Notes: a model not told the origin generated them from the sequence alone. A stretch of DNA of 64,000 nt from Mercurialis annua (GCF_937616625.2 NC_065571.1:57087651-57151650); one strand, 5' to 3'. Counted from the stretch's first letter, positions 36,955 through 47,000 are shown. Numbers and translations: made by a program.

Positions 36955-38643
36955 TTAAGGCTCATCCTCCTCGACAACTTGCCTCTTTCCATTGGCTTTC
37001 TCAAGGTTTCTCCCGCTTCGGAGCTCTACCGCCTTAACATGTTCTCTAGGGTTGTTCTCCGTAGTAGATGGCAATCCCCCTTGTGGTCTACCTTGAAGAT
37101 TGATAGCAAGTTGAGAGATTTGAGTCTCAAGCATTTGATTAGTGGCGGCTTGATTCTTTTGAAGTTGCTTCATCTCTCTAAGCTCATCCATCAACTTAGC
37201 AAGCATATTCCCTTCATCCATGTTTCTTTGAGGTTGAAACCCGGGAGGATGTTGAGGTCTAGCACCCGCATTGTTGCCATGACCTTGATTGTGATGGTAA
37301 TTTCCTTGTTGTTGGGGAGGTCTATTTCCACCTTGGAAGCTTGGACCCGCTTGATTAGGCCCTTGAGCATTGCCTTGTCCTTCTTGATTTCTCCACCCGA
37401 AGTTTGGATGATTCCTCCATCCGGGGTTGTAGGTGTTAGAGTAGGGGTCATTAGCTTGCCTTTGTCCCCCGATGTAGTTGACTTGCTCACATAAGGCTTG
37501 ACCCGTAACTAAGCATTCTCCTCCCGAATGGCCAAAATCACCACAAAATTCACAACCTACTTGAACATAAGCCACCGGAGCGTTTCGTTGCATAGGAGCG
37601 ACTTGTTTCTTGAGAGCATCCACTTGAGCTTGAAGCGAAGCATTTGCGGCTTTTATGGACTCCATCTCCCTCACTTGATCAAGAGTCATGAGTGACTTTT
37701 GAGTAGGTGGCGCTCTTCTTTCCATAGGACTCCAAGTACTACTAACCACGGCCAATTTCTCCACCAATTCAAGGGCTTCCTCATAGGTTTTTTGCATAAG
37801 TGAACCCCCCGAATCCGCATCGATAGTGGCTCGGGTAGTGACATTCGTCCCATCATAGAAGATTTGTATAACATGCTCTCTATTGAGCCGATGATGGGGT
37901 ACACTTCGTTGTAAATCCTTAAACCGCTCCCATGCCTCATGAAGTGATTCTCCTTCAAATTGGACAAACTCAAGTATGTCTTTAGTCAACTTTGTAGTCT
38001 TGCCATGAGGGAAATATTTGTTAAGGAAGGCTTGAGCCAACTCCCTCCAATTGTGAATGGACTCATTAGGTAGAGAGTGCAACCAAATGCTAGCCTTGTC
38101 CCTCAAGGAAAAAGGGAACATCCGAAGTTTAATTTGGTCCGCCGTTATCCCATGAAGCTTGAATGTGTTTAGAACACCCAAAAACTTGGCGATATGCTCA
38201 TTAGGATCCTCATGACTCAACCCAAAGAAGGCACAACGATTTTCCAAAAGTTGAATGGTACTTGGCTTGATCTCAAAAGTTGCCGCTTGAACCGGCATTG
38301 CGAAGCATCCAAAAGTTGCATTGTCCACATCCGGCAAGAAAAACTCACCCAAAGTTTGTCTTTGTTGGTTTGGCACTTGTGCGTGCGCTTGGGGTCGATC
38401 ATCCCTTGGGTGGTCTTGTTGCCTTGGTCGGTTCACATTCCCTAATGGAGGAGCGGGTGGATATTGTTGTTCCCCTCCATCCATTAGAGGATTGAACCTC
38501 CCCTCTTCATCATAATTGTTTCCCTCGTTATTCATAACTTCGGGTATACGGGCTCTTCTTCTTACACCTCTTTCGTAGTTACCGAGGTTATCTTGGAACG
38601 GTTCTAGTGGTAGATTTGCTCGTCGCGTATTGTGCATACACAA
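36955..38643 (-). CDS. Athila B gag (ends at an in-frame nonsense codon)
   Basis: 562 codons from MCMHNTRRANLPLEPF. It has a retrotransposon Gag domain (about residues 150-295, with LRDKASIWLHSLPNESIHNW), then a CCHC knuckle CEFCGDFGHSGGEC and an Asn/Gly/Gln-rich region. The frame is closed by TAA at 36955-36957, exactly where element A reads CAA, and the same frame continues as protease-RT beyond it. The gag is therefore probably the front of a single gag-pol polyprotein broken by a point mutation, not a natural stop. Confidence 0.9.
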   Translation of the reverse strand: MCMHNTRRANLPLEPFQDNLGNYERGVRRRARIPEVMNNEGNNYDEEGRFNPLMDGGEQQYPPAPPLGNVNRPRQQDHPRDDRPQAHAQVPNQQRQTLGEFFLPDVDNATFGCFAMPVQAATFEIKPSTIQLLENRCAFFGLSHEDPNEHIAKFLGVLNTFKLHGITADQIKLRMFPFSLRDKASIWLHSLPNESIHNWRELAQAFLNKYFPHGKTTKLTKDILEFVQFEGESLHEAWERFKDLQRSVPHHRLNREHVIQIFYDGTNVTTRATIDADSGGSLMQKTYEEALELVEKLAVVSSTWSPMERRAPPTQKSLMTLDQVREMESIKAANASLQAQVDALKKQVAPMQRNAPVAYVQVGCEFCGDFGHSGGECLVTGQALCEQVNYIGGQRQANDPYSNTYNPGWRNHPNFGWRNQEGQGNAQGPNQAGPSFQGGNRPPQQQGNYHHNQGHGNNAGARPQHPPGFQPQRNMDEGNMLAKLMDELREMKQLQKNQAATNQMLETQISQLAINLQGRPQGGLPSTTENNPREHVKAVELRSGRNLEKANGKRQVVEEDEP

Positions 38644-38785
38644 AAATCAAATTCCCTACACAAACAACAACAAGAAAACCGAGTGTAAACCACGAAAGAT
38701 AATTAATAACAATAAACCAAAAACAGAAAATAACGCTAACTCGACCGAATTTCACAATACTTTCAATCAATTAAACGCAACCTTG

Positions 38786-38803
38786 TCCCCGGCAACGGCG
38801 CCA
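38786..38803 (-). other. Primer-binding site of Athila B (tRNA-Asp)
   Basis: The plus strand reads TCCCCGGCAACGGCGCCA, the 3' end of tRNA-Asp(GTC) including CCA. It lies six bases inside the 5' LTR, identical to A in sequence and spacing. Confidence 0.9.
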
Positions 38804-39783
38804 AAAACTTGTTAGCAAAAATACTAACTTGTAGTAATCCGGAAATACGGAATCGATCCCACGAAGACAAGAGGTTTAAAGTGAGCGAACACGTAATTGG
38901 AAATTCAATTCGGAAAGCAACGATCAATTGAAGGTTCAAGTATCCAATTACTAACTAAGAATTAAACTAACGTGAAATTGCAATTTAAACAAGTAAAGAG
39001 AATTAATTATCAAGAATCTAATTCAATAAAAGGGGAATGTCAAGGAGTTAGTAATCCAACCTAGGTTATGCAATCATGATTGGTCAAGTGTAAACTACTA
39101 AGGACCGAGCGAGGCCTAAAACGTCATTCCCGCTCTCTCGAGCCTCAAGGAATGCCAAAACCGCTATCTAGTCATTCAATCACACCAAGCTCACTCTCGT
39201 GTTACAAGGCAAACTAAATCAATATCAAACGATTAATCAATCCGCTCCAAGGTCACCTAGGTTCAAACCCACTCTCGTGGAGCTCTAAAATCTAGGTTTT
39301 CTAACCTAAAGGTCGATCTAATCAACCACCTCTCGGTGCGTCAATCAAACTATGACATTGATTAAGGTAGCTAATCCTAATCAAGCAATGAGTAATAGGA
39401 AAGAAACAAAAGCATACAACACTAAGGACCAACCAATCAATCAAACCCCTAAATTATCATACTAACCCCCTAACAAAGGAAATTTAGCTACTAATATTTA
39501 GATTAACACAAACAATCAAGGAATGAGCAAAGTAGAACATTAAAGTAAGAAGAATTACCTTGATTAAATAAGTAGAACAGACAAACATAAAGATAATGAA
39601 GATTCACAATAAGTAGCTTGTAATAAAAATGAAGATCTTGTTATCATAAAGCAAATAAAACTTGCATCAAGCTCCAACAATGGAGGAATCTCCAAGGAGA
39701 AGATGGCTAATCTAAAAAAGGTAAAAACTAGAGAATAATCCAAAATGTCTACAACTTGTTGTACCCTAAAAAAGATAATGTGC

Positions 39784-39791
39784 TATTTATA
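39784..39791 (-). promoter_or_regulatory. TATA box in 5' LTR of Athila B
   Basis: TATAAATA on the minus strand, 475 bp into the LTR and about 120 bp downstream of the palindrome cluster. The same layout exists in element A at 479 bp. Confidence 0.6.
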
Positions 39792-39910
39792 TGGGTTACA
39801 AATGAGGTAAACAAAGGACACCCTTCTAAGGAGTGTTGGGCCTAAAATAGAAATTGAGCCCTTGAGTTTTGTCTTGTCTCGAAATTCAAATTCTGAGCTT
39901 CTTTTTAAGG

Positions 39911-40039
39911 GGCTCGATCGAGCCATCCACTTAAGAGTGAGGGCTCGATCGAGCCTTATGCCTTGAAGAAACTTCTGGACAGCTTTGTTCATAGGGCTCG
40001 ATCGAGCCTTCCTTCATAAGTGAAGGGCTCGATCGAGCC
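39911..40039. repeat. Palindrome cluster in 5' LTR (U3) of Athila B
   Basis: Copies at 39911, 39942, 39995 and 40026 (spacing 31, 53, 31), 227-355 bp into the LTR and upstream of the TATA box. The position matches that in element A although the surrounding LTR sequence does not align well. Confidence 0.97.
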
Positions 40040-40266
40040 CCTCCTTTAAACGCCCATATCTTGCTCGTTTCTTCGCTCTTTCAACTCGCTCCTATTCCGA
40101 TACTTGATTTCTTCATTCTTTAAGCCCAAAACACTTCGCATTGCTTCATTTTACCTGAAACACTAATACACAAAATAAGCACACCAATACGGGGAAAAAG
40201 CGCTTCAAAGTATACTAAAAACAAGCGAAAACAACTCCTAAACATAGGTGTAAAATGCACCTATCA

Positions 40267-43200
40267 CCAACCCGTTGGCACCTATCACAATGGCTCGCAA
40301 AGTCCTTAGCATCACGGAATAAGGTAGGCCAAAAGAATCCGCTCTCCAACACCTTGGCGGCGGTCCTCGCCACCCCATAATGACCGGCATAATCGGATGT
40401 ATGACAAGCCTCCAAGATGGGCATCATTTCCTTCAAAGCGACACAACGCCGCAACATTCCGTCTCCACACTCCTTAAACAAATACGGCTCATCCCAAAGA
40501 AACCTCTTAGCATCGGAAAGGAACTTCTTCCTTTGATGGTGCGTCAAATCCGGAGGCATTACCTTAGATGAAAGGAAGTTAGCAATGTCGGCATACCATG
40601 GAGTTTCCATTTCCCGGATTACCATAAGCGTTTCGTCCGGAAACCACTCGTTGATTTCCATACCGATAGGAATTGGCTCCGGATTCTCGAATCTTGACAA
40701 ATGGTCCGCCACCACATTCTCCGTGCCCTTTTTATCCCGAATCTCGATGTCGAATTCTTGCATTAGGAGGATCCATCGGATTAGTCTTGGCTTGGCATCT
40801 TGCTTGGTAAAGAGGTATTTCAAAGCGGCATGGTCGGTGTAGATGATACACTTGGACCCAAGCAAGTATTGCCGAAATTTATCCAAAGCAAAAACTACCG
40901 CCAACATTTCCTTTTCGGTAGTGGTGTAGTTGAGTTGGGCCCCCGCCATTGTCCGGCTTGCATAATAGATCACATGCACTTTCTTATCCTTCCGTTGACC
41001 CAATACACATCCCAAGGCTTGATCGCTTGCATCACACATAAGCTCAAAAGGCAAGTTCCAATCCGGAGATGAAATAATAGGAGCGGTCACAAAGGCCTCC
41101 TTCAATTTCTCAAAAGCCTCTTGACACTCCTTGGTGAACTCAAATGGGGCATCCTTTACTAGCAAACTCGTTAATGGCCTCGCAATGGATGAGAAATCCT
41201 TGATGAACCGGCGATAGAAACCCGCATGGCCCAAAAATGCCCAGACTCCTTTAACCGTCACCGGAGCCACCAACTTCTCTATAACCTCCGTCTTTGCCCT
41301 ATCTACCTCAATACCCGCTTCCGAGATTCTATGCCCGAGCACAATTCCCTCTTCTACCATGAAATGGCATTTCTCCCAATTAAGCACCAAGTTGGTCTCC
41401 TCACACCGTGCTAGAACACGCTCAAGATTTGCCAAACAACCATCAAACGAGTCACCAAAAACGGAAAAGTCGTCCATGAACACCTCCATTATATCTTCCA
41501 CCATATCATTGAATATCGAGGTCATGCATCTTTGAAATGTGGCGGGTGCGTTGCATAAACCGAAGGGCATTCGTCGGTACGCAAAGGTACCATAGGGACA
41601 TGTGAACGTTGTTTTCTCTTGGTCATCCGGAAAGATCAAGATTTGGTTGTAGCCGGAATATCCATCGAGAAAGCAATAGTACTTGTGACCCGCCACCCTT
41701 TCAAGCATTTGATCAATGAATGGTAGCGGGTAGTGGTCCTTCCGAGTCTCCGCGTTCAACCTTCGATAGTCAATACAAACTCTCCACCCGGTAACCGTTC
41801 GTGTAGAGATTTGTTCCCCTTTCTCGTTCTCCACTACCGTCATTCCTCCCTTCTTAGGTACACATTTAACCGGACTAACCCAACCACTATCGGAGATCGG
41901 ATAAATAATCCCGGCATCTAGAAGCTTTACTATTTCCTTGTGCACAACCTCCTTCATATTAGGGTTCAATCTTCTTTGCCTTTGAGTACAATTCTTGGCT
42001 TCATCCTCAAGGTGGATCTTGTGCATCACCACTTGAGGACTTATGCCTCGAATGTCGGAAATTTGCCACCCCATGGCTAACACATGCCCTTTCACTACTT
42101 GCACAACCCTCTTCTCTTGTTCCGTAGAAAGCTTGTTGGAGATGATTATCGGTAAAGTTTCATTCTCCCCCACAAAAGTATACCGGAGATGAGCCGGAAG
42201 TGGCTTCATTTCAACAATTGGTGGTAACTCAGAGGATGGAGGAGTCACACCATCGTTCTTGCTCAAATTCTCCGGCTTAGGTTCATCATCTTCGGTGTAT
42301 GCGTCACTAAGATCATCGGAATGGAAGACAACCTTTGAAACTTGCGTCATCTTCCCCCTTTCTGAGCTTCTCGATCGAGAAGTGGACTGGGAGTTGCTTC
42401 TCGATCGAGAAGCTCTTGGTTGGAAAACTCTGCCAATTTCACCTCTTCTTCTCGATCGAGAAGCAAGGTGTAATTGTGCTTCTCGATCGAGAAGCTCCTG
42501 GGCATAGGTGAAATTGTCAAATTTTTCCAACGTTCCCCGGTTGAATGCTTCCACGTTTTCCTCGACTTGATCCCTCACAACTTCATCTACCAAATCAACC
42601 CTCATGCACTCTTCTTCCTTGATGGTACTCCTCATTGCTTTCTTCATATCGAACTCAATCGTTTCCTCATCGATTCGCAAGGTCAATTTCCCACCATGCA
42701 CATCAATCAAAGCTCTCCCGGTGTTCATAAAGGGCCGCCCTAAGATCATTGGGCATTCCTTATCCACCGCATAATCCAAGATCACAAAATCAACCGGGAA
42801 TATGAACTTATCCACTTTCACAAGCACATCCTCAACAATCCCATACGGCCTCTTCAATGAGTGATCCGCTAGTTGGAGTACCATCGAGGTGCTCTTCACG
42901 GTTTGATCTCCACATAATTCCCTGAAAAGAGTTTGAGGCATAAGATTAATGCTAGCACCAAGATCACATAAGCAATTTATAGAACTCATAGTGCCAATAG
43001 TGCAAGGTATAGAAAAACTCCCTGGGTCCTTCAACTTAGCCGGTAGATCATTCAAAATGATTGAGCTACAAACTTCCGGAATGGGAACCGTTGCACCACT
43101 ATCCCAACTCCGTTTGTTGGTAATGATATCCTTCAAGAATTTGGCATATTGCGGCATCTCTCGGAGTGCATCCGCCAAGCTAAGGTTAATTTGCAATTTC

Positions 43201-43730
43201 TTGAAAATCTCAAGGAACTTATGAAACTTTTCGTTCCCTTGAGCTTTCCTTAACCGGCTTGGAAATGGAACCGGTGGTACAAACGGTGGTGGCGGTGGCG
43301 GTCTCACATAAGGCTCTTCAACCTCAATAGCCACCTCCTCACGCTCCTTTGGTACTTCTTGGCTTGAGCTTGCTATATCAATCACAATTTGGGGTTCATC
43401 TTCCTCCACAACATGCTTCTTCCCATTTGCTTTCTCAAGGTTTCTCCCACTTCGGAGCTCTACCGCCTTAACATGTTCTCTAGGATTATTTTCCGTCGTG
43501 GATGGCAACCCTCCTTGAGTTCTACCTTGAAGTGAGATAGCCATTTGAGAAATTTGAGTTTCCAAATGGTGAATAGTGGAAGCTTGGTTCTTCTCCCTTT
43601 GCTCCATTTTTTCTAATTTCTCAAGCACCTTGACAAGCACATTTCCCTCATCCGTATTCCGTGGTTGTTGAAAACCGGGAGGATGTTGTGGTCTACCACC
43701 TGTTCCCATGGTTTGGGTTTCCTTGATAGT
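40267..43730 (-). pseudogene. Athila A pol, upstream part (gag C-term, protease, RT, RNase H, start of integrase)
   Basis: One open frame. In order it has a proline-rich linker (VRPPPPPPFVPPVPFP), protease with DLGASINLMP, a variable linker carrying the palindrome-encoded LLDRE/ASRSRS residues (42367-42494), RT with the catalytic FMDD at about 41470, RNase H with CDASDQALG and YTDHAAL, and the integrase HHCC finger ending CDRCQRVG at the B junction. The frame then runs into the LTR of B and stops there. It continues after B at 27712. The interruption makes this copy non-functional. Confidence 0.92.
42367..42494. repeat. Palindrome cluster inside Athila A gag-pol linker
   Basis: Four perfect CTTCTCGATCGAGAAG copies at 42367, 42397, 42448 and 42479 (spacing 30, 51, 31), lying in the open frame between protease and RT. 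They are translated as LLDRE or ASRSRS in different frames. The central spacer includes CTCTGCCAATTT, similar to the spacers of the other clusters. Confidence 0.97.
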
Positions 43731-45066
43731 GACCTTGTTGTTGTGGAGACCTATTATTGCTTTGAAAGCTTGAACCCGCTTGATTAGACCCTTGAGCATT
43801 GCCTTGCCCCTCTTGATTTCTCCACCCGAAGTTTGGATGATTCCTCCACCCGGGATTGTAGGTGTTGGAATAAGGATCATTTGCTTGTCTTTGACCCCCG
43901 ACATAGTTTACTTGCTCACTCAAAGCTTGCCCCGTAACTAGACATTCTCCCCCCGAATGGTTGAAATCACCACAAAACTCACATCCGACTTGAACATAAG
44001 CCACCGGAGCATTTCTAGGCGCAACTTGTTTTTTCAAAGCATCCAATTGTGCTTGGAGTGAAGCATTCTTTTCCTTGATGGCCTCCATCTCTCTAACTTG
44101 GTCAAGCGTCATTACCGACTTTTGACTAGCCGGTGCCTTTCTTTCCGTGGGCCCCCATGTGCTACTAACCATGGCCAACTTTTCTACCAACTCAAGAGCC
44201 TCTTCATACGTCTTTTGCATCAAAGACCCCCCCGAAGCCGCATCAATAGTGGCTCTAGTGGTGACATTCGTTGCATCATAGAAAATTTGAATCACATGCT
44301 CCTTGTTAAGCTTATGATGGGGAACACTCCTTTATAAATCCTTAAAACGCTCCCAAGCTTCATAGAGCGACTCCCCGTCGAATTGCACAAACTCAAGAAT
44401 GTCTTTGGTTAGCTTTGTCGTCTTGCCATGTGGAAAGTATTTGTTAAGGAAAGCTTGAGCCAACTCCCGCCAAATATGGATCGATTCATTGGGTAGAGAT
44501 TGAAGCCACAAACTAGCTTTATCCCTCAAAGAAAAAGGGAACATCCGGAGCTTAATTTGGTCCGCGGTTATCCCATGAAGCTTGAATGTGTTAAGGACCC
44601 CCAAGAACTTGGCTATATGGGCATTTGGGTCCTCATGCTTCAACCCAAAGAAAGCACAACGGTTCTCCAAGAGTTGGATAGTACTCGGCTTGATCTCAAA
44701 AGTTGCCGCTTGAACCGGCATAGCAAAACATCCAAACGTGGCATTATCCACATCCGGCAAGAAGAATTCGCCCAAAGTTTGCCTCTGTTGATTTTGCACT
44801 TGCGGTTGCACCCGAGGGCGAACTTCCCTTGGTCGCTCTTGTTGCCTTTGTTGATTCACATTCTCAAGTGGAGGAGGGGGTGGATATTGTTGTTCCCCTT
44901 CATCCACTAGAGGATGGAATCCTTCCTCTACCTTATAATCATGTCCGTCACCCTCCATAACTAAAGGAATCCGGGCTCTTCTTCTCACGCCTCTTTCGTA
45001 ACTACCGAGATCCTCTTGAAAAGGTTCTAGTGGGAGATTAGCACGCCGTGTATTATGCATACACAA
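43693..45066 (-). pseudogene. Athila A gag (one nonsense codon, frameshift at the 3' end)
   Basis: Starts MCMHNTRRANLPLEPF, the same start as in element B. It has a retrotransposon Gag domain (about residues 130-290) and a CCHC zinc knuckle CEFCGDFNHSGGEC. An in-frame TAA at 44332-44334 interrupts it where B has CAA. Near 43700 a short deletion of about five bases relative to B shifts the reading frame, so the gag frame ends at 43693 while the pol frame continues from about 43720. Gag forms the particle that packages the element RNA. Defective in this copy. Confidence 0.88.
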
Positions 45067-45209
45067 AGGGTAAATTCCTACACAAACAACGACAAGAGAA
45101 CCGAGCGTAAATCACGAAAACGCAAGAACGAACAATAAAAGTAAAAACAGAAATTAACGCTAACTCGACCGAATTTCAAAATATTTTCAATCAATTAAAC
45201 GCAACCTAG

Positions 45210-45227
45210 TCCCCGGCAACGGCGCCA
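45210..45227 (-). other. Primer-binding site of Athila A (tRNA-Asp)
   Basis: The plus strand reads TCCCCGGCAACGGCGCCA, identical to the 3' end of plant tRNA-Asp(GTC). The minus strand is therefore its complement, six bases inside the 5' LTR. tRNA-Asp priming is usual for Athila-type elements. Confidence 0.9.
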
Positions 45228-46235
45228 AAAACTTGTTGACAAAAATGCTCACGCAATAATGCCAACTCGTAGTAATCCGGAAGTCGGATGTCGATCCCAC
45301 GGAGACAAAGGGTTTAAAGTGAATGAAATTGACTTTGATTTTCAATTCGGAAAGCAAAGAGTAGTTGGATTCTTGATTAATAACAGCGGAACTAAAATTA
45401 AACAATCACTGATTAGACTAAGAAGCAATTAAGAATTAAACGACTAATTGATTAAAGGATTAAAAACAATAATTAAAAGCGCCTAAGGGTTGCTAATCAT
45501 GCCATCGAGATTCCTAGGTAATAGGTCGGGTCAATGGGTGTTGGTTCGGGTCGAGCCATTCTAAGGTATCTAAATCCGCTCTCTCGAGCCGGAAATTGAC
45601 GAATCGACAATTGATTAATGAGTCGAAATCCAAATCACTCTCGCACAAGTGGATGTCGACTACAACAATCAATCCGATTAATCCGCAAACTCAACAACCG
45701 CTAAATCCCTAAATCACTCTCGCGCATTTAGGTCTTAAGCTTATGCTTAACGAGGTCTATTCAATTAGCTTAACTCTCGTCCTCACTAATCAAACACAAA
45801 TCATCAATTAAGGAGCTAACTTAATCCAAGCATTAAGATCATTAAACACAACAAAACCCTAACCCATACAACCCTAACCAATCATCTAACAATCATACAT
45901 AGCAATCATAAACAACCCCTAGACTAGGAGTTTAGCTACTCATGATTAAAGTAAAAACAACAACTAAGCAATAGTAAATCAACATAATAAAAGTGAGATA
46001 GCTTACCTCAACTAACAATGAAGAACAATAAAACATGAACAAGATAATGAAGATTCAATAACTAAGCTTGTATTAAAGATGAATTTAAAACCCAAAATCT
46101 GGAAATAAAAGCTTCAAATCCTTAACAATGGAGGAATCTCCAAGAACAAGTCACACAAAACTAAGAGAATAAATGCTAGAGTAATAAATGTTGCTACAAA
46201 AAGAGGCTTGCCCTAAAATGTGACATAAGGTGTCC

Positions 46236-46242
46236 TAATATA
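46236..46242 (-). promoter_or_regulatory. TATA-like box in 5' LTR of Athila A
   Basis: TATATTA on the minus strand, 479 bp into the LTR and about 117 bp downstream of the palindrome cluster. The position matches the TATA-like box of element B (475 bp), which supports it being the element promoter. Confidence 0.5.
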
Positions 46243-46358
46243 GTAAAGCCCAAAAAAGGAAATAAAAAACATCCTATTACAAGCTTGTTTGTCCAAAAGT
46301 GGAAGTGGGCCAAGAGAGCACAAGACCCAAAACTGATTTGAAATGCTGAATTCTGGCC

Positions 46359-46487
46359 CTTCTCGATCGAGAAGCTTCATTTAAGTCACCTTCTCGATCG
46401 AGAAGCTTGATGTCCAAAAACTCTGCCGATTTTTGCTCTTCTTCTCGATCGAGAAGCAAGGTGTAATTGTGCTTCTCGATCGAGACC
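46359..46487. repeat. Palindrome cluster in 5' LTR (U3) of Athila A
   Basis: The same four palindromes as in the 3' LTR, at 46359, 46390, 46441 and 46472 (spacing 31, 51, 31). They lie 234-362 bp into the LTR and upstream of the TATA-like box, which is a promoter-proximal position. The imperfect fourth copy is identical in both LTRs, so it predates insertion. Confidence 0.97.
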
Positions 46488-46721
46488 ATGCAGGAGAAGG
46501 GCTTCTTTGATCTTTACTTCGCCCCTTGCTTCAATCCATCTCTCGACTTCCACATATCATCGATTCTTTGCTCTTTTGGACTCAAAACCCTTCACATACG
46601 CTCCGTTTATCCTGAAACACTAAAACACGTAATAAGCGATATAATCACTCGAAACATGCAACAAAAGTATACAAAGCGATGCGAAAGAGACTCGTAATAT
46701 AGGAGTATTTTACTCCTATCA

Positions 46722-46754
46722 CATTGTCATCGCTAAAAACTTCAAATTGAACCT
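46722..46754 (-). pseudogene. MULE transposase exon fragment on the far side of Athila A
   Basis: A 33-bp piece directly beyond the A insertion reads VQFEVFSDDN in the minus direction. It is preceded upstream by a good acceptor (TTTTACAG at 46755-46762). It continues the frame of the transposase remnant at 21053 after removal of A, so A inserted into this exon. The first five bases (46722-46726) are the target duplication CATTG. Confidence 0.65.
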
Positions 46755-46829
46755 GTAAAATAAACATAAAAACAAAATATTAGGTTTATATATTAATAAT
46801 TAATTTATAGAAAATTAAAAAAAAATTAA

Positions 46830-47000
46830 AAAGGGGACGGGGAGGCATTTCTGCAGGCGGAAACGTCCTCGCCGGACGTTTCCACCGGTTTGGGCCGTCC
46901 TTGGTGGACGTCTTTGACAAGTTGGAACGTTCGCCAAGGACGTCACTGCACCTGCCGGACGCGATCCGGGGGCGTCCGGCAGGTGAAAACAGCGGAAAAA
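46830..47000. repeat. GC-rich hairpin island at the MULE 5' side
   Basis: In otherwise AT-rich DNA this block holds two strong inverted repeats. CACCTGCCGGACGC (46949-46962) pairs with GCGTCCGGCAGGTG (46972-46985), a 14-bp perfect stem. GGAAACGTCC (46859-46868) pairs with GGACGTTTCC (46874-46883). A partly similar GC block lies in the opposite MULE arm (20170-20215), so it belongs to the terminal repeats. No coding assignment. Confidence 0.7.

Larger units (their letters stand above)
27713..40266 (-). mobile_element. Athila-type Ty3/gypsy retrotransposon B, nested in A
   Basis: 12,554 bp. It has two 1457-bp LTRs (27713-29169, 38810-40266) with TG..CA ends and is flanked by the 5-bp duplication CCAAC (27708-27712, 40267-40271) within the integrase of A. 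On the minus strand, in order, are the 5' LTR, tRNA-Asp PBS, gag, protease, RT, RNase H, integrase, a palindrome spacer, ORF3, a polypurine-rich region, the PPT and the 3' LTR. The LTRs differ at three positions by direct comparison, fewer than in A, in agreement with the nesting order. Proteins are close to A, but LTRs and palindrome arms differ, so A and B are sister families. Confidence 0.96.
38810..40266 (-). repeat. 5' LTR of Athila B
   Basis: 1457 bp, minus strand TGATAGGTG ... GCTAACA. U3 carries four GGCTCGATCGAGCC palindromes (39911-40039) and a TATAAATA box (39784-39791). Three substitutions separate it from the 3' LTR. Confidence 0.96.
21054..46721 (-). mobile_element. Athila-type Ty3/gypsy retrotransposon A (interrupted by B)
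   Basis: Two 1488-bp LTRs (21054-22541 and 45234-46721) begin TG and end CA and are flanked by the 5-bp target duplication CATTG (21049-21053, 46722-46726). In transcription order on the minus strand come the 5' LTR, a tRNA-Asp PBS, gag, protease, RT, RNase H, integrase, a palindrome-rich spacer, ORF3, a polypurine-rich region and the 3' LTR. Element B (27713-40266) is inserted in the integrase zinc-finger region. Without B and one TSD copy A is about 13.1 kb. The LTRs differ at five positions by direct comparison. Lineage call: the protease region with DLGASINLMP and the PFPSRLRKAQGNEKFHKFLE-type linker are typical of Athila. Confidence 0.95.
45234..46721 (-). repeat. 5' LTR of Athila A
   Basis: 1488 bp, TG..CA (minus strand 5' TGATAGGAG ... 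GTCAACA 3'). It contains four palindromes of the CTTCTCGATCGAGAAG type in U3 (46359-46487) and a TATA-like TATATTA (46236-46242) about 479 bp from the LTR start. The differences from the 3' LTR that I counted are five substitutions. Confidence 0.95.

Noticed and set aside
35413..36957. Natural gag/pol stop-codon suppression in Athila B
   Set aside because: The two TAA codons are CAA in the sister element A at the same points, so they are more simply mutations.
45210..45227. tRNA-Asp-like sequence near the Athila LTR
   Set aside because: Only the 18-nt acceptor-end part is present; it is the primer-binding site, not a tRNA gene.
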